Assembly (NCBI GenBank): GCA_040219575.1
Contig: JAVJSD010000133.1
Location: forward strand, 1 to 48,327
Reading direction: 5' to 3'
Origin: JAVJSD01 sp040219575
GTDB lineage: Bacteria > Planctomycetota > Planctomycetia > Pirellulales > Pirellulaceae
Length of the DNA stretch: 48,327 nt
How positions within the stretch are numbered: the first letter of the stretch is position 1; every line of letters starts with the position of its first letter. The notes beneath the pieces are model-generated. The model was not told the origin of the DNA. It ran no database searches and worked only from the letters and a program-made list of their open reading frames with translations. Below are positions 9,453-21,063 of this stretch, in pieces. The translations under genes were made by a program, and so were the position numbers.

Positions 9453-9557
9453 CGCTTAACGGCAAGCCGTAGTAGGCGACGGCGCGCGCACGACCCGGAA
9501 CCAGCTGGAAACGTCTCTGCAACGATCCGCCGACGCCTGCGGCTTGCCGTTAAACGA
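9453..9557. repeat. TTTAACGGCAAGCCG palindromic element, copy B
   Basis: A second copy of the same element 38 bases after copy A, in the same orientation. Its right end is intact (CCTGCGGCTTGCCGTTAAACGA); the left end carries a few changes (CGCTTAACGGCAAGCCGTAG). Copies A and B fill most of the space between the HEAT-like gene and the end of tssK. Confidence 0.85.
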
Positions 9558-9622
9558 GTCGATCGCGATGGATTCTCGACATTCGAAATGCGGGCCTCAA
9601 GTGACGCGACGCGTGAGGCAGC

Positions 9623-11044
9623 TTACGTGGTGGGATTGCCGGTCACGAACAGCATGAATTGCAGCGTCGTGGTCTGGCCGCCGACCTTGATCGACAGGGC
9701 CCGCTGCCCCTGAATGTTGCTGATGATCAGGTTCTCGTTCAGCCGGATGGCGAGCGTCAGGCTGCGCTGCACGCTGTCCCATTCCTCGGCCTGCGATTGA
9801 CGATCGACCTTGAAATACACCAGCCCCGGTTGCGCGGGCAGACTGCGCGGCGGGTGGTTCGCGTAGGTGAAACGCAGTCCGGCGCGGCCCAGACGAAAGA
9901 TTTCGTCGACCCGGTCGCTGCTGCCGATCTTCATGTCGAGACCGCTGGTGAGCAGCTTTTCGAGTTCCTCCGGCGGCAGCGAACCCTGCACGCCGACGAA
10001 CATCTGCTGGCCCGACTCGAGCCATGCCGACTCCAAAGCCACCTGCATCCGCAGGCCGGCGCCGATGAACGGCCGCTCCTTGTACTCCGGCTCGACGACG
10101 ATGTCGAGCAGGGCGTCGATGTACTGCTTCACCCGCCAGAAACACGAGGCGAGATCGTCGTGATCGTACCTGGGAAGCTCCGGCGGGCGCCGCTGGGCGC
10201 CGAAGATCGCCATCCGCCCCACCAGCCGGCACAACTCCAGATACGCCGTCTGCGGATGCACGCCTTGCGAGAAGAACAACATCCCCAGCGGCGCGTAGGC
10301 CTCGTTCATCGTGCGCAGCTGTTCGAACAGCAGGCGGTCGCCCTGGCCCGAGCTGTCGAACGTCATGTTGCGTGAGACGATCTGGCCGGAGAGCAGTTCG
10401 AGCTTCTTGCCCAGCCGGTCGTAAATCGGCTGCAGAATGCTGTTCTCCAGCGGCTTCCAACCGTCGCACGCCAACAGCGGCGGGAAGTAGCTCTCGTCGA
10501 GCTGCGGCGTCGCTTCCGCCCGATCGGCCCGTTTGACGCGGGCGATCGGCAGCACCTCGTAGCCGGCGTGATCGTCGCTGGAGGTCAGCAGTTTGACATT
10601 CGGAATCCGCAGCTGGATCGCCACCGGATTCAGGCCGGTGTTTTCGTCCTCGATGCTCATGGTGTCGACGGAGAACCGGGCGCCGTTGACGATCTTGCCG
10701 TTGGTGACGTTGGCCCGGTTGAGCTGCAACAGCGGGATCGCCAGGTAGACGGTGAGCGCGTTTTCGCGGCCGAAGGAGTCCTTCAGATCCAAGGGCGAGA
10801 GCGTGCCGTCCTCGGGCACCGCCACCATCGTGCCGTTGCGGAGCCGGGCTTCGACGCTGCGGAGCACGAAGCGGTAGTTGGCCAGCGCGTCGGCGTCGAG
10901 CGCGATCGACCGCAGTCCCCAGTTGAAGTGCGTATCCCAGCGCTCCCCCTGGAAAATCTGCCGATAGATCCGCCGCTCCGCCGTCTGGAAATGCTGCGGG
11001 CGAAGGAACATGCCTTCGTGCCAATGGACGCTATGAACGGTCAT
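9623..11044 (-). CDS. tssK: Type VI secretion baseplate protein TssK
   Basis: TssK forms trimers that join the baseplate wedge to the inner-membrane complex. The 473 residues and the N-terminal block VHWHEGMFLRPQHFQ are diagnostic. I set the start at the ATG at 11044, giving MTVHSVHWHEGMF; the frame is open for 26 more codons, but that part is repeat-derived sequence. The C-terminal part keeps the usual pattern, with FLRLGRAGLRFTYANHPPRSL-like and VYFKVDR segments. It is the most downstream gene of the minus-strand arm of the T6SS locus and is separated from clpV by 298 bases of repeat-rich DNA. Confidence 0.96.
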   Translation of the reverse strand: MTVHSVHWHEGMFLRPQHFQTAERRIYRQIFQGERWDTHFNWGLRSIALDADALANYRFVLRSVEARLRNGTMVAVPEDGTLSPLDLKDSFGRENALTVYLAIPLLQLNRANVTNGKIVNGARFSVDTMSIEDENTGLNPVAIQLRIPNVKLLTSSDDHAGYEVLPIARVKRADRAEATPQLDESYFPPLLACDGWKPLENSILQPIYDRLGKKLELLSGQIVSRNMTFDSSGQGDRLLFEQLRTMNEAYAPLGMLFFSQGVHPQTAYLELCRLVGRMAIFGAQRRPPELPRYDHDDLASCFWRVKQYIDALLDIVVEPEYKERPFIGAGLRMQVALESAWLESGQQMFVGVQGSLPPEELEKLLTSGLDMKIGSSDRVDEIFRLGRAGLRFTYANHPPRSLPAQPGLVYFKVDRQSQAEEWDSVQRSLTLAIRLNENLIISNIQGQRALSIKVGGQTTTLQFMLFVTGNPTT

Positions 11045-11342
11045 GCTGTTCGACTCTGCTGGATTCGGTGGCGCTGGTGTAGGCCGGAACGAGCCGTGCG
11101 CTGTTCCGGCAGGGGCGCACAACGGCGCCGGGGCGAGGTCGCGGGACGTACGTTCGGCGGGGCATCTGCCGCAACGCCCTGTTCGGTTGTTTCGGCCTAC
11201 CCTTGCTGCGACGCACGTCGACGTCCGTCGTACGTGGCATCGTCACTTCACGGCCGCGCCCTTACGGCTGCGTTCAGTTTGCCTGTTGTTTCAAAGGTCG
11301 CGGTGTTGCGGAACACGCCGTTCGGATTGTTCCTAGCGACTG
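11045..11342. repeat. Repeat-filled gap between clpV and tssK
   Basis: There is no gene here. At 11080-11112 lies an inverted copy of the CGCACGGCTTGTTCCGGCC element also found at about 25.5 and 26.6 kb. At 11210-11234 lies a palindrome (ACGTCGACGT core, CCGTCGTACG end) of the family also found at 33.5, 34.97 and 37.4 kb. The two T6SS genes therefore may not share an unbroken transcript. Confidence 0.7.
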
Positions 11343-14222
<2,880 letters not shown>

Positions 14223-14242
14223 GGGTATTCACCTCTTGTGTT

Positions 14243-14322
14243 GGTGAGTTGTGAGGGGTGAGTGGTGAGTTGTGAGTTGTGAGTGGTGAGTGGTGAGTGG
14301 TGAGTGGTGAGTGGTGAGGGGT
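14243..14322. repeat. Heptamer tandem array (GTGAGTG type)
   Basis: About eleven units of a 7-base repeat, GTGAGTG with variants GTGAGTT and GTGAGGG, lie 20 bases upstream of the clpV start. The unit has the same length and a similar purine-rich character as the AGAGTAG array after leuA. Confidence 0.85.
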
Positions 14323-14367
14323 GCGGGCGAGTTTGCTCCAAGCCGACGGCTTGCCGTCGCGGTGGTG

Positions 14368-14461
14368 GTGAGTAGGTGAGTAGGTGAGTAGGTGAGTAGG
14401 TTGTGGTGCGATGTCGAGGATGTGTAAATTCAGAACCTACTCACCTACTCACTTACTCACC
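14368..14461. repeat. GTGAGTAG octamer array with an opposing complementary array
   Basis: Four units of GTGAGTAG (14368-14401) are followed, after 33 bases, by the complementary form CCTACTCA repeated three times (14435-14461). The two halves can pair into a long hairpin immediately downstream of the tssM-like stop codon. This could end or stabilise the transcript, but it lacks a T-run. A fragment of the CGGCTTGCCGTCG repeat lies just before it at 14345. Confidence 0.8.
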
Positions 14462-14466
14462 TTCTT

Positions 14467-16206
14467 CTACATGCGCGCCACGGCGACCAGCAGGATCACG
14501 GCCAGGCCGGCCAGGGCCGCGTAGCCGATTCTCGCCCAGCGCGTTTGGCGTTTGTTTTTCTCCACCGCCTCGTCCGTCCAGTTGCCGAGGTCCTGCATGT
14601 CGACCAGTTGGCTGAACACGGCCGAGGCGAAACCTTGTTCTCGCTGCGCGTCGGCGCCGGTGGCGACGAGGAAGCAGCCGCCGAACATCGGCGGGCGATG
14701 CGGATCGCTGCAGATGGCGCGCTGCAGGATCCGCGTCAGGCGTTCGCGGCGGGCCCGCATGCGGTACAGGAAGCGATACAGGGCCGCGTTGGCGTCGTCG
14801 TCGCTCTCGAGGACGTCCGCGTCGGGCGAACCGAGCGGGAACAGGCGGAACACCAGCGGTGGAATCAGCTCGTCGCACATCCAGGTGACGCCCTGATCGA
14901 TCATCGCGGCCGCCTTGCTGATGTCGTTCGGCGCCAGACGCGGAAACCGCACGCCCAGTCGGCGCTGCCGCTGATCGGCGGGAAAACGCTCGACCAGTTC
15001 CGGACAGCCGGGGGACTGCTCCATGTCGCACACCAGCGCGACGTGGGCGCATTCGACCTGCAGGGCGTCGCGCACCGTATCGAGGTCCTTCTGGGCCAGC
15101 ACCGCCACGTGATTCGCCGAGCGTTCGCAGTCGGTCGCCGCGGCCGGAATCAGCAGCAAGGTTCCGTTGATCGGCGCGAAAGGAAGACGCTGTTCGCCGA
15201 TCAGCGTGCACAGGTGCCGCAGCCGGGCGGAAATCAGTTCGGCCTCGGCGGTGTCGCGCAGCAGCGCTTCGGCCAGGTCGGCCTCGATCGGGTCGAGGAC
15301 CGTCTGCTCGTGCTCCACGAACGTCTCTTCGAGCCGCTCATCGTCGTCGGCCACCAGCATCGCCACCTGCTGTTCGACCAGCGACAGGCCCTCGGCCGAA
15401 TCGGCCAGCGTGCGTGTTCCCGGCTTGGCGGCGGTCTTTGCGGCGGCGGCGGTCGCGGTCGTCGAGGTCGTCGCAGTCGTCGCGCCGCCGGACGAGACGT
15501 CTCCTTCATCGCCGATCGGAATCCGCTCCACATCGACGTCGCTCGACTCCGCGACGGTGGAGCAACCCGCCGGACGCGTGCAGAGATGCTTCATTCGCTG
15601 CTCCGCCTCGAGCTGCGCCTGGGCGAATCGCGCGGCTTGGCGGCCGAGCAACGAGATCTCGCCGCAGCCGATATACACCGCGTCGGGCGTCGCGTAGACG
15701 TGCAGGGGAGCGTCCGACTCCGGCGGCGCCGGCGCCGTCAGCAGAGGCAGACGCGCCGCGTTGAACAGGTGGATCTCTTTACCCGCCGGTCGGCCGAGTG
15801 TGAGAAACAGCGGCGTGCGTTCGAGGTCGACGCCCCGCTTCTCGAGCAGTCGGACGGCGGTGTTCCAGGCCGCGTCGATGTCGGGAAACGGCGAGGGCTC
15901 CTTGCGCATCGAAACCACGCGGCAGATCCACCAGCCGAGCCAGATCAGTCCGTAGGCCAACAGGCACAGCAGCGGCAGCCACAGCAGCCGCAACCCGGGC
16001 AACGGCGCGTTGAGCGCCTTGTCGAGCTGCAACAGGTAGTTCAGCGCGGTGAGCCCCACGACGGCCAACACGAGGAAGACGAAGTGCGCGATCCAGCGCA
16101 GCACACGCCCCACGGCGTCGCCGTCGCGGAAGTGCTTGATCGGCGAGACGATCGCCCCGCCGAGCCACTTCAGTCCTTTCCAGATCATCGAAAACAGACT
16201 GTACAA
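14467..16206 (-). CDS. tssM: Short TssM/IcmF-like T6SS membrane protein
   Basis: A 579-residue protein located where tssM would be expected, between tssL and clpV. Two N-terminal membrane helices lie at about 38-58 and 73-96, then a cytoplasmic region, then a single helix at the very C terminus (YAALAGLAVILLVAVARM). Residues 131-180 align in order with the IcmF nucleotide-binding region, but the P-loop is degenerate (LFLTLGRPAGKEIHLF) and the CDWWF-type motif is lost. Typical TssM is about 1100-1200 residues and continues into a large periplasmic domain; here nothing follows the third helix. The start is TTG at 16206, with GGGAG about 7 bases upstream; an ATG at 16188 is the alternative. The assignment rests on topology, position and this weak alignment. 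Confidence 0.8.
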   Translation of the reverse strand: MYSLFSMIWKGLKWLGGAIVSPIKHFRDGDAVGRVLRWIAHFVFLVLAVVGLTALNYLLQLDKALNAPLPGLRLLWLPLLCLLAYGLIWLGWWICRVVSMRKEPSPFPDIDAAWNTAVRLLEKRGVDLERTPLFLTLGRPAGKEIHLFNAARLPLLTAPAPPESDAPLHVYATPDAVYIGCGEISLLGRQAARFAQAQLEAEQRMKHLCTRPAGCSTVAESSDVDVERIPIGDEGDVSSGGATTATTSTTATAAAAKTAAKPGTRTLADSAEGLSLVEQQVAMLVADDDERLEETFVEHEQTVLDPIEADLAEALLRDTAEAELISARLRHLCTLIGEQRLPFAPINGTLLLIPAAATDCERSANHVAVLAQKDLDTVRDALQVECAHVALVCDMEQSPGCPELVERFPADQRQRRLGVRFPRLAPNDISKAAAMIDQGVTWMCDELIPPLVFRLFPLGSPDADVLESDDDANAALYRFLYRMRARRERLTRILQRAICSDPHRPPMFGGCFLVATGADAQREQGFASAVFSQLVDMQDLGNWTDEAVEKNKRQTRWARIGYAALAGLAVILLVAVARM

Positions 16207-16324
16207 TTGCGCGCTCCCAGGAGCGGAGGAAGTTGTCTGGTGAAATCCGTGTTATGCGAAATCGAAGTCGCGTGGCTCGCACGTCGCGGAAGCGCCGCGT
16301 CGGCGAGGATTTGTCTGAAAACTC

Positions 16325-16430
16325 GTAGCGGAAGTCGCCAAACTTCCGAATTCGACTGAAAACTTGTAGCGGAAGTCGCCAGACTTCCGAATTCGACCGA
16401 ATACCTCGGAACTCTGGCGAGTTCCGCTAC
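16325..16430. repeat. Paired-hairpin repeat GTAGCGGAAGTC, one and a half copies
   Basis: A half copy at 16325 is followed by a full copy at 16366-16430. The full copy has two small stem-loops: GGAAGTC with loop GCCA and GACTTCC, then GGAACTC with loop TGGC and GAGTTCC. The two loops are complementary, and the outer ends GTAGC and GCTAC also pair. It lies between tssL and the tssM-like gene. Other copies are at 28343, 28557 and 37556. Confidence 0.85.
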
Positions 16431-16466
16431 GGAGAATCGCACCGTCACGGCATTTCCAGACAAACC

Positions 16467-17162
16467 CTAGCCTCCCAATCGGCGGATCAGCAGGAACGAC
16501 ATGGTGGGGATGAAGATCAACAGCGAGATCCAGGCGGTGACCGCCATCCGCCGCAGCCGGTCGCGTCCCCACAGGGGCGGCGTGGCGCAGGGCGGATCGA
16601 AGTCGGCGGCGTACTTCCATTCCAGTTCGCGAACCTTGCCCAGCCGCCGTCGCGCGCTTTGCAGGCTCTGTTCGAGGCGCTCGGGCTGGTCCCGCAACTG
16701 ACCGCGGAAGCCGAGCACCACGCACAGGTAGCAAACCTCCAACGCGTCGCTGCCGGGTCGGCTGCGCGCGATCTTCGCCTGCTCCCAGAAGCGCCAGGCT
16801 CGGTCGTTCGTGCCGTAGAGCTCCATCTCCAACTTGTTCTCGTTCCACTGCTGCCCCCAGGGCGTCTCGTTGCAGAACAGCTCGTCGAGCCAGCAGACCA
16901 AGGCGTAACGGACGCCGAGAAAGTGATCGCCGGCGTGTTGCCGGTCGTCGGTGAGCCCGCGCTCGCCGCCTTCGGCGCGCCCCACCGCGGCGTCGCCGCC
17001 GAAGTCTCGCCAGCGCAGCGACTCGAAGTCGGACAGCAACAGATCCTTGAGCGTGGTCTGTTCGTGCTCCAGGTCCGGCGACTCGCCTCCGCGAAGCCGC
17101 TGCTGCAGTTGCAGACCGTGGGCGATGACCGGGTGGACGATCTTGGCGATTTGCTCGCGCAT
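16467..17162 (-). CDS. tssL: Type VI secretion inner-membrane protein TssL (DotU family)
   Basis: TssL forms the inner-membrane complex with TssM and contacts the baseplate. The 231 residues carry the family blocks RYALVCWLDELFC (85-97), the LEMELYG region (111-117) and EVCYLCVVLGFRGQ (142-155), followed by a single C-terminal membrane helix at about 206-226, as in DotU proteins. There is no peptidoglycan-binding extension. It is the first gene of the minus-strand arm and is divergent from tssA. Confidence 0.95.
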   Translation of the reverse strand: MREQIAKIVHPVIAHGLQLQQRLRGGESPDLEHEQTTLKDLLLSDFESLRWRDFGGDAAVGRAEGGERGLTDDRQHAGDHFLGVRYALVCWLDELFCNETPWGQQWNENKLEMELYGTNDRAWRFWEQAKIARSRPGSDALEVCYLCVVLGFRGQLRDQPERLEQSLQSARRRLGKVRELEWKYAADFDPPCATPPLWGRDRLRRMAVTAWISLLIFIPTMSFLLIRRLGG

Positions 17163-17390
17163 GGGAGATTCGACGGACTATCTGGCGTGTGGCTGGCGGC
17201 GTGCGGCAGGCGGCGGGAAGAAGGAAACCGATTTCCTCCTGTACTTACATAGGTTGCGTTCCGGCCGGGTGCCACGGACGACAAGCCTGGAAACTCCGTA
17301 GCGGCTCGCCGGTCAATGAGCCCGACTCGTCCGGCCCCCAGCGGCGATGGAAGCCTGAAACTTCAATCTCAAGCATCCCTCGCCATCGAC

Positions 17391-17493
17391 TCGTTTAACG
17401 GCAAGCCGCAGGCGTCGGCGTGCGCACGACCCCGAACTAGCTGGAAACGTTGCTGCAACGATCCGCCGACGCCTGCGGCTTGCCGTTAAACGA
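17391..17493. repeat. TTTAACGGCAAGCCG palindromic element, copy C
   Basis: An intact copy between the divergent tssL and tssA genes. The left end begins TCGTTTAACGGCAAGCCGC; the right end ends with its exact complement, CGGCTTGCCGTTAAACGA. The arms are about 30 bases and the inner segment about 43. The rest of the 553-base gap (17163-17715) shows no gene and no convincing promoter to me, although promoters for both arms should lie there. Confidence 0.9.
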
Positions 17494-17715
17494 AAAGCCT
17501 GGCGACATCGCCGGCATTGGAGATGCGGTCCTCGATAAACGACAAAGGCCGCACAACCTTCGACGGAGAATTTTTCTTCACGTCGTTGCGTGCAAGATTC
17601 GTGACCTACGCTGTTGAAGAGCAAACCCGGGGATGCGGGGCAGGGGACGTGAATCAACCCGTGCGACATCGTCCGCCCTCGCGCGTTTTCCTCGCATCAC
17701 GCCATCGGGCAATTC

Positions 17716-18792
17716 ATGAGTAGCGTCACCAGCGACAATCCCGCCTGCGAGTTCGACGACCTGCTGGCTCCCCTTGCGGGAGACAATCCAGCCGGGGATC
17801 CGAAGGCCTATATCTACGGCCTGCACGAACAGCTCGACGAACTGGGGCGCGAGGACGACGCCGACGACTACGACGACGCAACGCGTCCGGAAACACTGAA
17901 AAAAGCCGACTGGCCGGGAGTCGCCGACGCCGCCCGGCGGGCGCTCCGCGAGCAGACAAAAGACCTGCGGGTGGCCTGCCACCTGATCGAGGCCCAGACG
18001 CGGATCGAAGGTTTCGCGGGACTTCGCAGCGGATTGGCGCTGTTGGAGCAGCTCGTGCGGCAATGCTGGGATCGGCTCAACCCGCCGCTGGACAACGACG
18101 ATCCCGAGTCGCGCTCGGCCCCGCTTTCCAACATGCTCGACGATCCGATTCGCGGACTCTGCTTCCCGAATCTCGTGCGGGCCGTCCCACTGCTGGGCGA
18201 CGCCAAGCACGGCTGCAGCACCGCCGAGTGGGAGAAGTTGCTGGTCTCCAAGAGCCCGGAAGATCAGCAGCGGCTCGACGCCGTGGTCTCGTCCAGCGAC
18301 GCCGAGCGGCTGGCGCGGACCATCGCCGAGACGGAAGGCTGTCTCCAGTCGCTGCAATCGCTGCAATCGGCGCTGGCGGAACATCTGGGCGACGCGGCCC
18401 CCGGTTTCGTCTACCTGCGGCAGGCGATCGAGGAGTGCGGCGGACTGGCCAGTCAGGTGCGGCGTCAGATCGCGGGCGAGTCGCACGAACAATCGGAACA
18501 ACCGGCGCCGTCCGGCGGCGCGCACGACGCCGACGCCGCGCCGCGGACCGGTAAGGACAGCGAGACCCAAACCCGACTGCAAGCCTACCAGCAGATCGAC
18601 GCGGCCGCCGAAGTGCTGCGTCGGCTCGAACCGCACAGCCCCGTGCCCTACCTGGTGAAGCGGGCCGTGAAACTCGGCCGCATGCCGTTTCCCACGCTGA
18701 TCAAGCAACTTGTCAGGGAGGAGAGCGTGCTGACGGAGCTGTACCGCGAGTTCGACATTTCGTCGGCCGAAAACGCGGCCGCCGATGCTTGA
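17716..18792 (+). CDS. tssA: Type VI secretion cap protein TssA
   Basis: TssA primes tube-sheath assembly and can cap the growing end. This 358-residue protein has an ImpA-type N-terminal domain (about 12-140), seen as LLAPLAGDNPAG, LRVACHLIEAQTRIEG and GLALLEQLVRQCWDRLNPP. The C-terminal block (residues about 285-350) has PHSPVPYLVKRAVKLG followed by LIKQLV, the usual end of this family. The middle is a poorly conserved, charged linker. It opens the plus-strand arm and is followed by tssB after 77 bases. Confidence 0.93.
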   Translation: MSSVTSDNPACEFDDLLAPLAGDNPAGDPKAYIYGLHEQLDELGREDDADDYDDATRPETLKKADWPGVADAARRALREQTKDLRVACHLIEAQTRIEGFAGLRSGLALLEQLVRQCWDRLNPPLDNDDPESRSAPLSNMLDDPIRGLCFPNLVRAVPLLGDAKHGCSTAEWEKLLVSKSPEDQQRLDAVVSSSDAERLARTIAETEGCLQSLQSLQSALAEHLGDAAPGFVYLRQAIEECGGLASQVRRQIAGESHEQSEQPAPSGGAHDADAAPRTGKDSETQTRLQAYQQIDAAAEVLRRLEPHSPVPYLVKRAVKLGRMPFPTLIKQLVREESVLTELYREFDISSAENAAADA

Positions 18793-18869
18793 GAAAACGA
18801 TTCCCCCCTCACGCCGTGATGTTGACAACTTTTTTCAAACGACCGTAACTACCTGAGGAAACTCCAGTC

Positions 18870-19409
18870 ATGAGCGAAAGTCTCCAACACAAACTCGACC
18901 GCGTGCGCCGTCCGCGCGTACAGATCACCTACGACGTCGAGACCGGCGGCGCGATGGAGCAGAAAGAACTGCCCTTCGTCGTCGGCGCCATCGCCGACCT
19001 GACCGGCGACGCCGCCGAGCCGATGAAGCCGCTCAAGGATCGCAGCTTCACCCCCGTCGATCGCGACAACTTCAACGACGTGATGGCCAAGGCCAAGCCG
19101 CGTCTGGCGTTCCGCGCCGACAACAAGCTGACCGACGAGGACTCGCAGCTGAACGTCGAGTTGAACTTCTCGGAGTTCGACGACTTCGAACCGGCTCGCG
19201 TCGCCCGCCAGATTCCCGCGCTGAAGGACCTGCTCGACATCCGCGAGAAGCTGAACGAGCTGCTCGGCAAGATGGAAGGCAACGACAAGCTCGAGTCGCT
19301 GCTGAAGGAAGTCATGACCAACACCGAGGCCGCCACGCAACTGGCCGGCGACCTGGGCGTCGATCCCGCGGCCGAGCCCGCCGCCAAGCAAGAGCAGCCC
19401 GAGGCGTAG
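18870..19409 (+). CDS. tssB: Type VI secretion sheath small subunit TssB
   Basis: TssB (VipA) pairs with TssC to make the contractile sheath. The 179 residues show the family start (LDRVRRPRVQITYDVETGGA), the block ELPFVVGAIADLTG and RSFTPVDRDNFNDVM. The C-terminal tail is Ala/Glu-rich. A GAGGA ribosome site precedes the ATG. The tssC start follows after 83 bases. Confidence 0.97.
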   Translation: MSESLQHKLDRVRRPRVQITYDVETGGAMEQKELPFVVGAIADLTGDAAEPMKPLKDRSFTPVDRDNFNDVMAKAKPRLAFRADNKLTDEDSQLNVELNFSEFDDFEPARVARQIPALKDLLDIREKLNELLGKMEGNDKLESLLKEVMTNTEAATQLAGDLGVDPAAEPAAKQEQPEA

Positions 19410-19492
19410 TTTCGGCCGCATACCGCCGATCGCCGACGCCTTTTCGCACACGAGTCCCATACCAATAAAACAACGTTTTGGAGATAGACCAC

Positions 19493-20965
19493 ATGGCCAA
19501 TCCCGCCGCCGAATCGCAAGGTGGAGCCGCCGTCGCGGAACTCACCCTGATCGATCAGATTCTCGACGAAACCCGCGCGCTCGACGATCGTGAGCGCGAC
19601 ACGAACAAGACCTACATCGAGCAGTTCGTCCGCAAGGCGCTGCAGCCCGACGCCGTCGTATCGAACGACGTCACGGCCAGCATCGAGTCCTGGATCGCTC
19701 AGATCGACAAGAAGCTCACCTCGCAGCTCAACGAGGTCATGCACCACGAGAAGTTCCAGCAACTGGAATCGACGTGGCGCGGCCTGCACCACCTGGTGTT
19801 CGAGTCGGAGACCGGCGAGACGCTCAAGATCCGCGTCATGAACGTGAAGAAGACCGAACTGCTCAAGGACCTGGAGAAGGCGGTCGAGTTCGACCAGAGC
19901 AACCTGTTCAAGAAGATCTACGAGAACGAGTACGGCCAACTCGGCGGGCAGCCCTACGGCATGCTGGTCTGCGACTACGCGTTCAGCCGTCACCCGTCCG
20001 ACGTCAACCTGCTGAAGTTGGTCTCCAACGTGGCGGCCGCCGCCCACGCGCCGTTCATCGGCGGGGCCGATCCCAAGCTGTTCAACATGGACAGCTTCAC
20101 GGATCTCGCCAACCCGCGCGACCTGGCCAAGATCTTCGAGGGCGCCGAGTACACCTCGTGGCGCAGCTTCCGCGAGTCGGAGGATTCGCGCTACGTGGCG
20201 CTGACGCTGCCCCGCGTGTTGGGCCGTCTGCCGTACGGCGAAGAGTTCCAGCAGGTGGAGGAGTTCAACTTCGAGGAAGACGTGCACGGCACCGACCACC
20301 AGCACTACCTGTGGTGCAATCCGGCCTGGTCGTACGCCACCCGCGTGACCGACGCCTTCTCGAAGTATGGCTGGCTGGCCAACGTCCGCGGCGTCGAAGG
20401 CGGCGGCGTGGTCGAGAACCTGCCGGTGCACACCTTCCCCACCGACGAGGGCGACGTGGCGGCCAAGTGCCCCACCGAGATCGCCATCAGCGATCGCCGC
20501 GAGTTCGAGCTGTCGAACCTCGGCTTCCTGCCGCTGCTGCACGCCAAGAATCGCGACTTCGCGGTGTACATGGGCGCCCAGAGCTGTCAGAAGCCCAAGA
20601 AGTACTTCGACGCCGACGCCAACGCCAACGCCGAGATGTCGAGCAAGATCAACTACCTGCTCTGCGTGTCGCGCTTCGCCCACTACCTGAAGGTGATGGC
20701 CCGCGACAAGATCGGTTCGAACATGGAAGTCGGCGATTGCGAGCGTTGGTTGAACGACTGGATCGCCAACTACGTCTGCGATCCGGCCACCGCCGGCGAG
20801 GAGACCAAGGCCAAGTGCCCGCTGTCCGACGCCCGCGTCGAAGTCCGCGCGGTCAAGGGCAAACCCGGCTGGTACGAGGCGGTCGCCTATCTGCGTCCGC
20901 ACTTCCAGCTCGAGACTCTCTCGGCCTCGATGCGGCTGGTGGCGGAAGTGCCGCAAAAGGCCTAA
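19493..20965 (+). CDS. tssC: Type VI secretion sheath large subunit TssC
   Basis: TssC (VipB) forms the sheath with TssB and holds the ClpV-recognised helix. I chose ATG 19493 (MANPAAESQGG) rather than the in-frame codon at 19478, because GGAG sits at a normal distance from 19493. The 490 residues match the family. Clear blocks are STWRGLHHLVFESETGE, YGMLVCDYAFSRHPSDV and RYVALTLPRVLGRLPYG. The C-terminal LRPHFQLETLSASMRLV is also typical. A strong hairpin separates it from hcp. Confidence 0.97.
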   Translation: MANPAAESQGGAAVAELTLIDQILDETRALDDRERDTNKTYIEQFVRKALQPDAVVSNDVTASIESWIAQIDKKLTSQLNEVMHHEKFQQLESTWRGLHHLVFESETGETLKIRVMNVKKTELLKDLEKAVEFDQSNLFKKIYENEYGQLGGQPYGMLVCDYAFSRHPSDVNLLKLVSNVAAAAHAPFIGGADPKLFNMDSFTDLANPRDLAKIFEGAEYTSWRSFRESEDSRYVALTLPRVLGRLPYGEEFQQVEEFNFEEDVHGTDHQHYLWCNPAWSYATRVTDAFSKYGWLANVRGVEGGGVVENLPVHTFPTDEGDVAAKCPTEIAISDRREFELSNLGFLPLLHAKNRDFAVYMGAQSCQKPKKYFDADANANAEMSSKINYLLCVSRFAHYLKVMARDKIGSNMEVGDCERWLNDWIANYVCDPATAGEETKAKCPLSDARVEVRAVKGKPGWYEAVAYLRPHFQLETLSASMRLVAEVPQKA

Positions 20966-20980
20966 GCCAACAAGCAATCC

Positions 20981-21010
20981 GGGCGCGGGCGCGATGAGCC
21001 GCCCGCGCCC
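20981..21010. terminator. Strong GC hairpin between tssC and hcp
   Basis: A perfect 11-base stem (GGGCGCGGGCG and its complement) with an 8-base loop. It is followed by GCTCTTTCTACTTTC, which is only moderately T-rich. It may partly terminate or protect the tssABC transcript and so set hcp expression apart. Confidence 0.5.
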
Positions 21011-21063
21011 GCTCTTTCTACTTTCAACCAACCCACGAAGATAAACACTCTGGAGCTATTCCC

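Noticed and set aside
9311..9557. The palindromic elements as a full insertion sequence
   Set aside because: There is no transposase frame between the inverted ends; each element is only about 103 bases.
18822..18851. TTGACA followed by TAACTA as a promoter for tssB
   Set aside because: The -35 box is perfect, but the -10 matches poorly and a start there would leave only about 10 bases before the ATG.
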